Source of the DNA: Hyphomicrobium sp.
Lineage (GTDB): Bacteria > Pseudomonadota > Alphaproteobacteria > Rhizobiales > Hyphomicrobiaceae
Direction: 5' to 3'
DNA length: 64,000 bases
Assembly: GCF_019753045.1 (NCBI RefSeq)
Contig: NZ_JAIELN010000005.1
Coordinates: 186,001-250,000 of the forward strand
The translations under genes and the position numbers were made by a program. Positions 29,176 to 38,492 of the stretch are shown one piece after another. How positions within the stretch are numbered: the stretch's first letter is position 1; each line of letters begins with the position of its first letter. The notes beneath the pieces were generated by a model, which searched no databases, was not told the origin of the DNA, and saw only the letters and a list, made by a program, of their open reading frames with translations.

Positions 29176-29803
29176 GATCCCTTACCTCATCTGCGGGTGA
29201 CGCCGTCAGCCCGAGCCTTCACTCACCATCATATAGATACTGCGGCCACAAAAACCACAGCGCTAGAAGAGAAGCCGATCAAACCAAAGCCACTATGTCC
29301 GCTACAATGGCCGCCATTGTCTACGCGAAAATGATGACCGTAATAGCCCCCGAACAGGCCCAACCGGCGCGTAGTCTTAAGCGTATGGCGAGGAGTAATA
29401 GCGTACGGATAGTAAGGGCGGCACTCAAGTATTCGTACCAAGATCAATGGAGACCGATAGGGAGCGGTGGCTCGAACCATCATCTCAACACTCGCCTCAG
29501 GTTTCTGCGTCAGCCGGATTGACGAGCACACCGAGGGTGTCCTTTGGCGCCGTGCTAGTGGGAGCGCCGTCCGTAGGCCGCCGCAAACGCGCCGAGTATC
29601 CTTGGCAGGAACATGATCGCGAGAGCGCCCAACCCAGATCACGATGGCGAATGGCTTCAGGATGACTCTCAGCAGCGAAACTGACTGGTCGAAGATTCCG
29701 CTGGACTTCAGGCTGTCGATCGCGCCCCCGATTTCCCTGCCGACGCCGATCGCGCTTCCGGCGTTCTTGCCCGCTTCCAGCACGGCGCCGCCGCTGGTCG
29801 AGA

Positions 29804-30236
29804 GCCATGGCGGCCGCGGAAGCTTATCAGCAATCTTCCAATCATCCCTGCCCAAAAACATTTTCGCGGCGAGCGCCGTGCCGAAGACGACCCAGATCCA
29901 GCGGAGAGCTTCGCTGCTGGCATAATGCGCAATGACGCTGCCCGCGATCACGCCAAGGACGATCCAGGGACCCATGCGTTTGACGACGTCGATATCGACG
30001 GTCCCTCGCGCGCGAAACGCCGAGAAGGATCGAAACACCGTCGGTGCGATGACGCCGAGCGTCGTCCCGAGCGTGACGTGCATCCTGACGTCCTCGGGAA
30101 CGCCTACCACGCCGAAGGCTTCGTAGAGCACAGGCACGAGAACGCCGCCCCCGCCGATGCCGAGCAGCCCTGAGAGAAACCCAGCGAGGAGTCCTGCGAC
30201 TGCGAGCAGCGCAAGCAACGCGATCAGATATTCCAT
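29804..30236 (-). pseudogene. N-terminal fragment of TauE/SafE protein (3' truncated copy; ORF continues into unrelated sequence)
   Basis: MEYLIALLALLAVAGLLAGFLSGLLGIGGGG...KIADKLPRPPWL then unrelated STSGGAVLEAGKNAG... Confidence 0.85.
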
Positions 30237-30672
30237 CGATATGGCGGCGGGCATCCTGGTTGCCTCAAGCCGCGTCCGACTGCTCTTCGCGGCCGAGGCC
30301 GTGCTCGGCGAGAGCAATCGCATCCCGCAGCACGTCGACCGTGGCGGACGGATCCGTCACTCGCTCGCTCAGCAGGCGACGGAACGCCCGTCCGCGCGGC
30401 TGACCATGATAAATGCCGAGGATGTGCTTGGTGATGTTCGACAGGCGTCCGCCGTTTTGGATGTGGCGTTCCGCGTAGGGAATGAGTTCGGCGAGCGCTT
30501 CTCCCCGTGAAGCCGGGGCGGCGTTCTCACCGAATATCCGGCTGTCGACGTCTGCGAGAATGAAAGGATTTTGATAGGCGGCGCGGCCGAGCATGACGCC
30601 GTCGACGTGTTCGAGATGACTGCTGGCTTCATCGAGCGTTTCGATGCCGCCATTGATGACGATCGTGAGTTC
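29804..30672. repeat. 869-bp segmental duplication, right copy
   Basis: Ungapped match to 27301..28169. Confidence 0.93.
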
Positions 30673-31269
30673 GGGATGGCGCGCCTTCAGACGGTAGACG
30701 CGCTGATAATCCAGCGGTGGAATTTCCCGGTTCTCTTTCGGCGACAATCCTTTCAGCCACGCCTTGCGCGCGTGGACGATGAACGTGCTGACACCGGTCG
30801 CCGCTACGACGTCGACAAAGCGCTGCAGGTCGGCTTCGGCATCCTGGTCGTCGATGCCGATACGGCACTTGACCGTCACTGGAACAGGCTGGCTCGCGCG
30901 CATCGCCGATACGCATGCGGCGACGAGTTCGGGCTCCGCCATGAGGCAGGCGCCGAAGCGGCCTTCCTGAACGCGGTCCGAAGGGCAACCGATATTGAGA
31001 TTGATTTCGTCATAGCCAAGCTCGGCGCCGATGCTTGCTGCTTCGGCGAGCTTTGCAGGGTTGGATCCGCCGAGCTGCAAAGCAATCGGATGCTCAATTG
31101 GTGAGAAGCCAAGCAGGCGTTGGCGATCGCCGCGGATGACGGCATCCGCCGTCACCATCTCGGTATAAAGCAGCGCACGCTTCGTCAGCCCACGGTGGAA
31201 GACGCGGCAATGCCGGTCAGTCCAATCCATCATGGGGGCGACGGAGAATCTATGGGCTTGGTATCGCAA
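30265..31269 (-). CDS. dusA: tRNA-dihydrouridine(20/20a) synthase DusA (intact copy)
   Basis: FSVAPMMDWTDRHCRVFHR, INLNIGCPSDRVQEGRFGACLM, VTVKCRIGIDD, FIVHARKAWLKGLSPKENR. Confidence 0.93.
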   Translation of the reverse strand: MRYQAHRFSVAPMMDWTDRHCRVFHRGLTKRALLYTEMVTADAVIRGDRQRLLGFSPIEHPIALQLGGSNPAKLAEAASIGAELGYDEINLNIGCPSDRVQEGRFGACLMAEPELVAACVSAMRASQPVPVTVKCRIGIDDQDAEADLQRFVDVVAATGVSTFIVHARKAWLKGLSPKENREIPPLDYQRVYRLKARHPELTIVINGGIETLDEASSHLEHVDGVMLGRAAYQNPFILADVDSRIFGENAAPASRGEALAELIPYAERHIQNGGRLSNITKHILGIYHGQPRGRAFRRLLSERVTDPSATVDVLRDAIALAEHGLGREEQSDAA

Positions 31270-31511
31270 ACCGGGTCCTGCTTTCAGCGGGCATCGAAAG
31301 CTTGCAGATTGTCAGGCTTAAATGTCCGCGTTAGTAAACGTCCGCGCTAATGGGGCACGGAATAGTGCGAGTTGGCAGTGCGGGCAATGCGCTATGAATG
31401 CTTCAGCAGGCGCGGCGGCACGCCACTGGGGCGGATTACCGAACGTTGATGCATTAACGTCTATATCGTCCAACAGAATCAAGCCTGAAGCCGAAATAGG
31501 AATAACGCCCT

Positions 31512-32210
31512 ATGCCCGATGCCAAACCAAAGGCCCTCATCGTCGGCGCGTCCCGTGGTCTTGGCCTTGCGATGGTCGAGGAATATCTGTCGCGCGGCTG
31601 GGATGTGGTCGGCACCGTTCGGGGCAGCGGCCGGACCGGACTTCACGATCTCAAAGACAAGCACGGCGCCTCACTTCAGATCGAAACCGTCGACATCGCC
31701 GAGCAGGATCAGATCGCGGCTCTTCGCGAAAAGCTCGCGGGCCAGACCTTCGATCTTCTGTTCGTCAATTCTGGTGTCGCCAACGGCCCGGACGAAGCGG
31801 TGAGAAACGTTTCAACCGACGAATTCATCCGCGTGATGGTCACCAATGCGCTCGGCCCTATGCGGGTCATCGAGGAACTCGACGACCTCGTGACGCCGAC
31901 CGGCACGATCGGCGTGATGTCATCCGGCCTCGGCAGCGTGGCCGACAACGAGGATGGCGGCTGGGAGGTCTATCGCGGCAGCAAGGCCGCGCTCAACACG
32001 TTCATGCGCAGCTATGCCGCCGAGCACCGGAAAGACGGCCGGTCCCTGGTGATCATATCTCCCGGCTGGGTGCGCACCGACATGGGCGGGCCTCACGCGA
32101 CGCTCGACGTCAGCGAGAGCATTCCGCGCGTGGTCGATGTGATCACGGCGCAGTCAGGCAAACGCGGCCTCAGCTATCTCAACTATCAGGGCAAGAGCGT
32201 CCGCTGGTGA
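31512..32210 (+). CDS. SDR family oxidoreductase
   Basis: ALIVGASRGLGLAMVEEYLSRGWDV, SGVANGP, YRGSKAALNTF. Confidence 0.87.
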   Translation: MPDAKPKALIVGASRGLGLAMVEEYLSRGWDVVGTVRGSGRTGLHDLKDKHGASLQIETVDIAEQDQIAALREKLAGQTFDLLFVNSGVANGPDEAVRNVSTDEFIRVMVTNALGPMRVIEELDDLVTPTGTIGVMSSGLGSVADNEDGGWEVYRGSKAALNTFMRSYAAEHRKDGRSLVIISPGWVRTDMGGPHATLDVSESIPRVVDVITAQSGKRGLSYLNYQGKSVRW

Positions 32211-32276
32211 GCGATTGACGTCGCCGCGCCACCACTCGAGATGCTGAAGAACCTTGATCGCTTCTTGTAATCGAGC

Positions 32277-32984
32277 CTACGGCTGTGCGGTTTCTCCGCC
32301 TTTGGCGGAGCGCCCCGTCGTCGAATAAAGCGGAAGCGTTCCGGTCTGGAAAGCACGCGCGTCGTAGTCGCGCAGCTCCATTGCAAACGTCACCTGCGCG
32401 GGACCACGCCCGAGAATGTGGTCGAGAGGTCCAAAATCGTTAACCTCTGCCTGATCCAGCACCAGACGAAAGTTGTAAGCGCCGGGCTCGCGAATGAGCT
32501 GATCGGGCTTTTGAGCCGGGCCATTCGTGTAGAACAGCACCGTCTGCGTCTTGCTTGACTTGCCGGCCAAGGGGATCGGCGCGAACGGCTCAAAGCCGTT
32601 GGCGCGGGCTTTATCCATCGTCCACCTGCCGATATCGGCGGCGTAGAAACGTTTCGTGTCGCCGGTCTTGGGGTTTGTGGCTTCTAGATCCATCGACAGG
32701 ATCGTGCCAGTGCGGCCCCCATCATTCAGGAGCGTTACGGGCACCTCGATGATCTCGAAATTCGTGTTGTTGTAGGGCGCGCTGAATTGAATGACAGATG
32801 GCACGAAGACTTTGATGTCCGGCGCCTTGAGAGAACTTTCCCAAAGGCTGTAACCGGAGAAGACGAGCGCCAGCACCGAGATCATCGCCGAAAGCGTGCC
32901 CCGGCCATGTCCGGATGGCTCGCTTGCATCGTTTTCCAAGCCGGCACCTGCCAGCTCGTGTTGAGCCTTCGCCATATCTGACAT
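32277..32984 (-). CDS. Hypothetical single-TM protein with an extracytoplasmic domain, adjacent to membrane hydrolase
   Basis: TM segment LSAMISVLALVFSGYSLWES then beta-rich APDIKVFVPSVIQFSAPYNNTNFEIIEVPVTLLNDGGRTGTI; no family recognised. Confidence 0.6.
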   Translation of the reverse strand: MSDMAKAQHELAGAGLENDASEPSGHGRGTLSAMISVLALVFSGYSLWESSLKAPDIKVFVPSVIQFSAPYNNTNFEIIEVPVTLLNDGGRTGTILSMDLEATNPKTGDTKRFYAADIGRWTMDKARANGFEPFAPIPLAGKSSKTQTVLFYTNGPAQKPDQLIREPGAYNFRLVLDQAEVNDFGPLDHILGRGPAQVTFAMELRDYDARAFQTGTLPLYSTTGRSAKGGETAQP

Positions 32985-33122
32985 CCCCCAATATACAGTC
33001 CCCGCGGCAAGCAACCAGCATGCTCGACGGACGTCAAGGCACGGCGGGAAGATTGCGATCTCTCGTGTCTTTCAGATGCGCTCTGCCGCGGCGGCAATCG
33101 CGAGAATGCCGCCAATCGACGC

Positions 33123-35186
33123 TTAGGGTGATGCCTTCACGGTCGAGCCGACGACGGCCGCTACGGCTTTTGAATCTTGGGGGCCAGGCTCGCGATCTGC
33201 CGGTTCGTCAGTCGTGCCTGGCGCATTCTCGATCTCATCAAGCCATTTGGCCGTCCGCTCGAAATCGGGGTCGGCCTTGAAGCGTTCGCTTGGAGCAAAG
33301 CCTTCGGCGCGGCTGATGGTCTGAGCGATCAGCTTGCGGAATTCGGGAACGTCGAAATACGAGGCGTGCACGAGTTCCTTCCAGGTGAAGTACGTGCTTA
33401 TCGCCGTGTCCGCGGTATGTGACGGAACCGCAAACCTGATCTGCCCGATGGCGCGGCGAAACTTGGCAATCGACTGGCTCGCTGCGGCATTGCTGTAATC
33501 CGTTATGAGGTCTGCGATGGTCGACGGAAGCCGCGGCAGGGATTTTTCGAGCCACATCGGGCGATCCAACGCGCCGATGGCAATTTCTCCTTCGGTGTCG
33601 TTGCCGTAAGCGGCGCGCTTCACCTCGGCATTGGTGATGCGGTTCAGGAACATGCTCGCGACAGCGCTGATGAACGTCGCGAACGCCTGAATGACGACCA
33701 TCAGTAGAAGCGCGACCACGCCCAAGATAACGGGGACGATAATCGCGGGAACAAACAGCGACCAGAACCAACGCTTCCGCCGATCCTGGAGGTCGGCGGC
33801 TCCGAGCGCCCATGATAGCTCGTCAGTCACGACATGAAGCAGGAGGCCGCTATTGGTGACGACGTCACGTCCGCCTCCACACAATGTGCCACCGTCACAC
33901 GGGCGTCCCCTCGATTCAAAGAAGCGCTTCTTGAAGCGCATGCCCCGCTCGATCGCGTCGAGGTTCGGATATTGGGTTTCAAGTTGCTGGCGCTTTTCGC
34001 GGTACTGCCGCCACGCCGCCTGGCGGTCCAGCGGCGTCTGCACGGCGCCCCCGCTTTCCGTCGTTACGGCTTCGCCATCACCTTTGTGCGCGACCATCAG
34101 CTGCTCGCGGAGCGCGCTCAATGCCGCTTCGGCCTCGGGAGACGCATTTGCGTCGTAGATTTCCGTCTTGAGCCATTCGGCTATGCCGACCATGGCCGGA
34201 GGCGACAGCAGAATGATAAAATAAATTACAGGCAGCGCGATGACGGACAGCAGCGTGATCGACGAGACGGCGAAGGATTTGTCAAAAAAATTCAGCCGCG
34301 CGTCAGGCAGCAGCGCGAGGCCTTGGATGGCTTCATCTTCAGGATGTGACAGCGGCAGCCAGCGCGACCCAAAACTGGTTTTGGCGCGCCGCGTGATCCT
34401 GGAATGATAATTCAGCAAGCTTCGGCTATCGAGCCAGTGCAGCGCTAAGTAGAAAACAAGCGCGGGCAGGCTAGCGAGAACGCCGGTTATAACCCATACA
34501 CGCGGGAAAGTTCTCCCGAAGACCGTCTGGTCGCCGCCGAGCTGGGACGCCAGGACGTATACGATGAACATCAAGAGCAACATCATCGACGCGACGAAGA
34601 TGACCTTGCGCATCAAACTCAGCCGCGTGAGAAGCCAAAGCTCTCGACGCAGCTTGAGAAACGGCGTGCCGACGGTAATCCAGCGCTTAAGGTTCGCGAG
34701 CGGCCTCTTGCGAGCGGCATTGTCGAGCAAGGCATCGGAAAGGATCGAGCCACCGTGGCTATGGCCAACGATGCAATAGGGCTCGCTCTTGGCTTCGAGC
34801 TCGCGCATTGTCTTCGTCAGCCGTTCGCCGGCGTCGCGCCGCTTCATTTCGCTGTTGTCACCGGCCCAGGGAAAGGGCAAGAAGTTCAGCTCGCCGTCAC
34901 GCGCGTCGATGAGAGCGCGCATATCGTTTTCGAAGACGCTGCCTTTTTCCCACCATTGCAACACAGGCGGAGGTTCGCCGTCGGAGCCCGCAGCTGTCGG
35001 GGCCGCGAACGTACCGTGTACCGCAATAATCGTTGCCAACGCCCCCTCCTCCGTCCCCGCTACGCAGTCCCCTGCGATCACGATTTGATCGCGTTCCGCG
35101 CTCGTTCGCTTTACGGGATTTTTATCTCGCGAAAAATAGTGCTCACATGCCGGATTGGCGGCGGATGATGCCCCATTGTATCCCAC
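33123..35186 (-). CDS. Large membrane protein with N-terminal alpha/beta-hydrolase domain (GHSHGG elbow)
   Basis: IIAVHGTFAAP, YCIVGHSHGGSILSDALLDN, WITVGTPFLK; at least four predicted TM helices downstream; start uncertain. Confidence 0.7.
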   Translation of the reverse strand: MGYNGASSAANPACEHYFSRDKNPVKRTSAERDQIVIAGDCVAGTEEGALATIIAVHGTFAAPTAAGSDGEPPPVLQWWEKGSVFENDMRALIDARDGELNFLPFPWAGDNSEMKRRDAGERLTKTMRELEAKSEPYCIVGHSHGGSILSDALLDNAARKRPLANLKRWITVGTPFLKLRRELWLLTRLSLMRKVIFVASMMLLLMFIVYVLASQLGGDQTVFGRTFPRVWVITGVLASLPALVFYLALHWLDSRSLLNYHSRITRRAKTSFGSRWLPLSHPEDEAIQGLALLPDARLNFFDKSFAVSSITLLSVIALPVIYFIILLSPPAMVGIAEWLKTEIYDANASPEAEAALSALREQLMVAHKGDGEAVTTESGGAVQTPLDRQAAWRQYREKRQQLETQYPNLDAIERGMRFKKRFFESRGRPCDGGTLCGGGRDVVTNSGLLLHVVTDELSWALGAADLQDRRKRWFWSLFVPAIIVPVILGVVALLLMVVIQAFATFISAVASMFLNRITNAEVKRAAYGNDTEGEIAIGALDRPMWLEKSLPRLPSTIADLITDYSNAAASQSIAKFRRAIGQIRFAVPSHTADTAISTYFTWKELVHASYFDVPEFRKLIAQTISRAEGFAPSERFKADPDFERTAKWLDEIENAPGTTDEPADREPGPQDSKAVAAVVGSTVKASP

Positions 35187-35501
35187 GCGGCATCACGGCG
35201 AGCTGCAATCACACCACGAATGCAGGCACCTGTGGCCTCAATGCACTCGTCTCTTTTGTGCAGGAGCGAAGTGCAGGGGCGATCTCAATGCAACTTCTGT
35301 CGTCGACGACTTAGTCTCTGTTCGAGAACAGCTGCGCCCAATGCGCCGTGATGGTTTGACGCGATTTGGAGGCCATCTCCCTCACATCCGATTTTCATCC
35401 CCCGATGAGAAGAGACTGCGACTGCTGAAACCTGTTTTCTTCACTGAGTATTTGCGTGCTGAACAACTTGCGCGATACAAAAACCAAGGAAAAGAAGTTC
35501 A

Positions 35502-35957
35502 ATGAGCCAACCGCCGTCTACCAATCCCCAGCGTTCCGTCATCCATCTTCTGCGCCGCGTCGATCAGTGCGCTGCCCAACTCTACTTGACCGAAAGCGCC
35601 GACAGCGATCTCACGCTCCGTCAGCTTGCGATCCTCACCGCGATTTCACGTCAAGAGAACCTGAGCCAGACTGATCTCGTCGCGATCACAGGCATTGACC
35701 GCTCTACGGTTGCAGGTATCGTCAGCCGCCTCATCCGTAAGGGCCTTCTGGAACGCAAGCGTTCGCCGCTCGATGGCCGCGCCTACTGCGTTCGTCTTTC
35801 CAAGCGCGGCGCAAAGGCCGTTTCCGGCGCCGACCGCCTCTACTCGCGGGTAGAAAAGAAACTTCTCGCGTCGGTTCCTGCTTCAGAAGCGACAAAGTTC
35901 GCCTCGACCCTCAGAACGATCCTCTCGGCGCACTCAGAAGACGGCGCATCTGCGTAG
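35502..35957 (+). CDS. MarR family transcriptional regulator
   Basis: LTLRQLAILTAISRQENLSQTDLVAITGIDRSTVAGIVSRLIRKGLLERKRSPLDGRAYCVRLSKRG. Confidence 0.92.
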   Translation: MSQPPSTNPQRSVIHLLRRVDQCAAQLYLTESADSDLTLRQLAILTAISRQENLSQTDLVAITGIDRSTVAGIVSRLIRKGLLERKRSPLDGRAYCVRLSKRGAKAVSGADRLYSRVEKKLLASVPASEATKFASTLRTILSAHSEDGASA

Positions 35958-36086
35958 TACTCTGAGTTTTTTCGCATTCACAAGGTCGCCGGCAATTCAT
36001 CCATAGAATGTCGGCGGCCAATCGAATTTGCAATTGACGTGTCGTGATTGCCACCTATCATCCAAAAGTGGTAGGGGACGAGAATT

Positions 36087-37088
36087 ATGTTGCGCACGCA
36101 GTTGGATTGGCCACATCCGTCGTCAGATGGGCTGGCCGAGTATTCCATTCACACATCCGATGTACACCCGCGGGACCGATTCCAGTATTGGTACGAGTCG
36201 AGCCGCCGTGTGTTGGGACCTTACGAGAACCGCCCGGATCAGCGGGCTGGTTTCGAAGGAGATTTGCGCTTTCTTCCGGTACCGGGGATGTCGCTCATCA
36301 TCTTCCGCTGCAATGGCATGCGAGCGTGGCGCACAGAACGTCAGGCCAACATCTTTGGCGATCTCGTTCATATCATCATGCCCCTCACCGGCACGGTGAA
36401 GCTTAGGCAGGACGGTCGCGAGGCGGAACTCCATACCGGAGACATCTGCCTCAGCGATGCCGGACGGGCGTCGACGTTCATTCAATCGCCGCATGCCCGT
36501 TGCCTTGTGGTTGAATTCCAGAGGCGCGAGTGCGAGGCTCGCCTCGGTCCGCTCAGCCGGTGGACGGCGCGTCGCATCGACGGCAATCAAGGCGGCGGTG
36601 CACTGGCTTCCGCATTTGCGCGACTTCTTCCCGACCAGATCTCCTTCATTAGCACACAAGCGCAGCCGGAGATCGCGCGGCAATTCCTCGATCTCGTCGC
36701 TTTGGCGGTGAAGGAAATGGAAGGCGTCGCTTTTGCTCACTCGTCGGCGCGGCTTGCTTCCTTGATGCGTCTCAAGGCCGTGGTCGAGTCCAACCTGACG
36801 AACAGCAACGTAACCTGCGAAGAACTCGCGACAGCAGCGGGCATTTCGGTTCGTTATGCCAATCAATTACTCGATGCGGAGCAAATTTCGCTGCAAAGGC
36901 TGTTGTTCAGCCAGCGCATAGAGAAATGCCAAGCGGCACTTGCGGATCCCGCCCAGGCGCATCGGCAGATCAGCGATATCGCGTACTCATGGGGCTTCGG
37001 TGACGTCTCGCACTTCGGGCGCCTCTTCAAGGCGATGACCGGTATGACGCCTCGCGAATACAGGAAGCTCAATATCCTCGGTCGTTGA
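36087..37088 (+). CDS. AraC family transcriptional regulator with AraC-type N-terminal domain
   Basis: C-terminal ISDIAYSWGFGDVSHFGRLFKAMTGMTPREYRKL. Confidence 0.92.
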   Translation: MLRTQLDWPHPSSDGLAEYSIHTSDVHPRDRFQYWYESSRRVLGPYENRPDQRAGFEGDLRFLPVPGMSLIIFRCNGMRAWRTERQANIFGDLVHIIMPLTGTVKLRQDGREAELHTGDICLSDAGRASTFIQSPHARCLVVEFQRRECEARLGPLSRWTARRIDGNQGGGALASAFARLLPDQISFISTQAQPEIARQFLDLVALAVKEMEGVAFAHSSARLASLMRLKAVVESNLTNSNVTCEELATAAGISVRYANQLLDAEQISLQRLLFSQRIEKCQAALADPAQAHRQISDIAYSWGFGDVSHFGRLFKAMTGMTPREYRKLNILGR

Positions 37089-37255
37089 CGAAATCTGAAC
37101 GAAATTCTGGTACGAGATGTGGCTTGCGGAACCTTCCGCGGGCCAATTTACTTTTGTTTGGTCCCCGAGACCATCTGTGGTCAAAATTTCCATCTATAGA
37201 AGTGAAGATTGCGCGCGGGCGCATTGTAAAGGGTAACAGCCGGTAGGATCCCGTC

Positions 37256-38449
37256 TTGAGCGTGCAACAGGAATTGTTAGCCCGTGCCATGGCGCTTCGA
37301 TCCAAGGCCGCGCGCAAGGCACATAGCCTTGCCGTTCGGTATTCGATCACGCTCAGCCGCGTCGTCTTCTTCGGGCTCTTACTCCTTCCACTGCTCGAGC
37401 CCAACAGCTTCTACATCATCCGTGCCGGCCGCGTGAGCCTGCCCGCCGAGCAGGAGTTGCATGCACGATCAGAAGTTAAACCCATAGCGCCTGCGGTTGC
37501 ACCTGGCGTCACCGCCGAAGCGGAGGCACCTTCGGCGACGGCCGCCGGCGAGCCGCCATCGGCGAAGACAACCGACAGTAAAGGCCCGGAGTTACCGGCG
37601 ACCGATACACCTGCTCCGTTGCAGCCGCTGAAGCCGGGCGATCCGCAGGCTGCTCCGGCTAAGCCGCTGCCACCTTCGAAACAGGCCGCGTTGCCGTGGA
37701 CGGATGCGGAGATCGCGGCTGCGAAAGCCGAATGCGCGCAGCTTCTCGCAAACGTCACGGTCGTTTCGGAAGAACTTCCGCCGGCCCGCGAAGGAATTTG
37801 CGGCGCGCCGGCGCCTCGCGAACTCAGGAGTGTCGGCGAGAGCAAAGTGAAGATCGAGCCGCCTGCAACGCTCAATTGTCCGATGATCGCGGGCCTCAGC
37901 ACTTGGATCACCGATAAGCTGCAGCCCGCGGCTCAAAAAAGCTTCGGCTCGCCCGTCACGCGCGTAATTGCGGAATCCTACTCATGCCGGAATCGGTATG
38001 GCCTCGCACGGGCGCCGCTCAGCGAGCATGCGTTGATGGATGCGGTCGACATATCGGCGTTCGTGCTCGCCGACGGAAGGATCATCCGCATTTCCAAGGG
38101 ATGGGGCCCGACAGCAGGCGACCTGAAGCGGGCCGCTGACAAATCCAGCGAGGCGCCCGCCGACGAGAAGATCAAAGGCAGCAAGATCCTTGTATCGGCG
38201 TCCAAGCTCGGCGCTCACGACCTCGCGAAACAGGGCGAAGCAAAAAAGGGCGAAGACAAGCCGAAATCGGAGGAAGCCGAGAAGGAAGCCGCGGCGAAAC
38301 TCGCGTCGTCAACGTTCCTTCGTCAAGCGCACGATGACGCCTGCGATATTTTCGGCACCGTACTCGGGCCGGAAACCAATGATGCGCATCGCGATCATTT
38401 TCATCTCGATATGAAAGTCCGGAAATCCCAGCGCGGGCTCTGTCAGTAA
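37256..38449 (+). CDS. Extensin-like C-terminal domain family protein
   Basis: LNCPMIAGLSTWITDKLQPAA..., SYSCRNRYG, LSEHALMDAVDISAF, HDDACDIFGTVLGPETNDAHRDHFHLDM; start uncertain. Confidence 0.87.
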   Translation: MSVQQELLARAMALRSKAARKAHSLAVRYSITLSRVVFFGLLLLPLLEPNSFYIIRAGRVSLPAEQELHARSEVKPIAPAVAPGVTAEAEAPSATAAGEPPSAKTTDSKGPELPATDTPAPLQPLKPGDPQAAPAKPLPPSKQAALPWTDAEIAAAKAECAQLLANVTVVSEELPPAREGICGAPAPRELRSVGESKVKIEPPATLNCPMIAGLSTWITDKLQPAAQKSFGSPVTRVIAESYSCRNRYGLARAPLSEHALMDAVDISAFVLADGRIIRISKGWGPTAGDLKRAADKSSEAPADEKIKGSKILVSASKLGAHDLAKQGEAKKGEDKPKSEEAEKEAAAKLASSTFLRQAHDDACDIFGTVLGPETNDAHRDHFHLDMKVRKSQRGLCQ

Positions 38450-38492
38450 CTCCGCCTGTAAGACCACATGTGGCCGTCGCCGGGTATCACGC

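Noticed and set aside
28170-29803. Transposon or integron origin for the insert between the duplicated segments
   Set aside because: No transposase or integrase ORF, no terminal inverted repeats noticed at the borders; reciprocal truncation fits single crossover better.
29229-30323. 364-aa ORF as a real TauE/SafE variant
   Set aside because: Homology stops exactly at the duplication border (29804); the rest is unrelated, partly frameshifted sequence, so it is a truncated gene with read-on.
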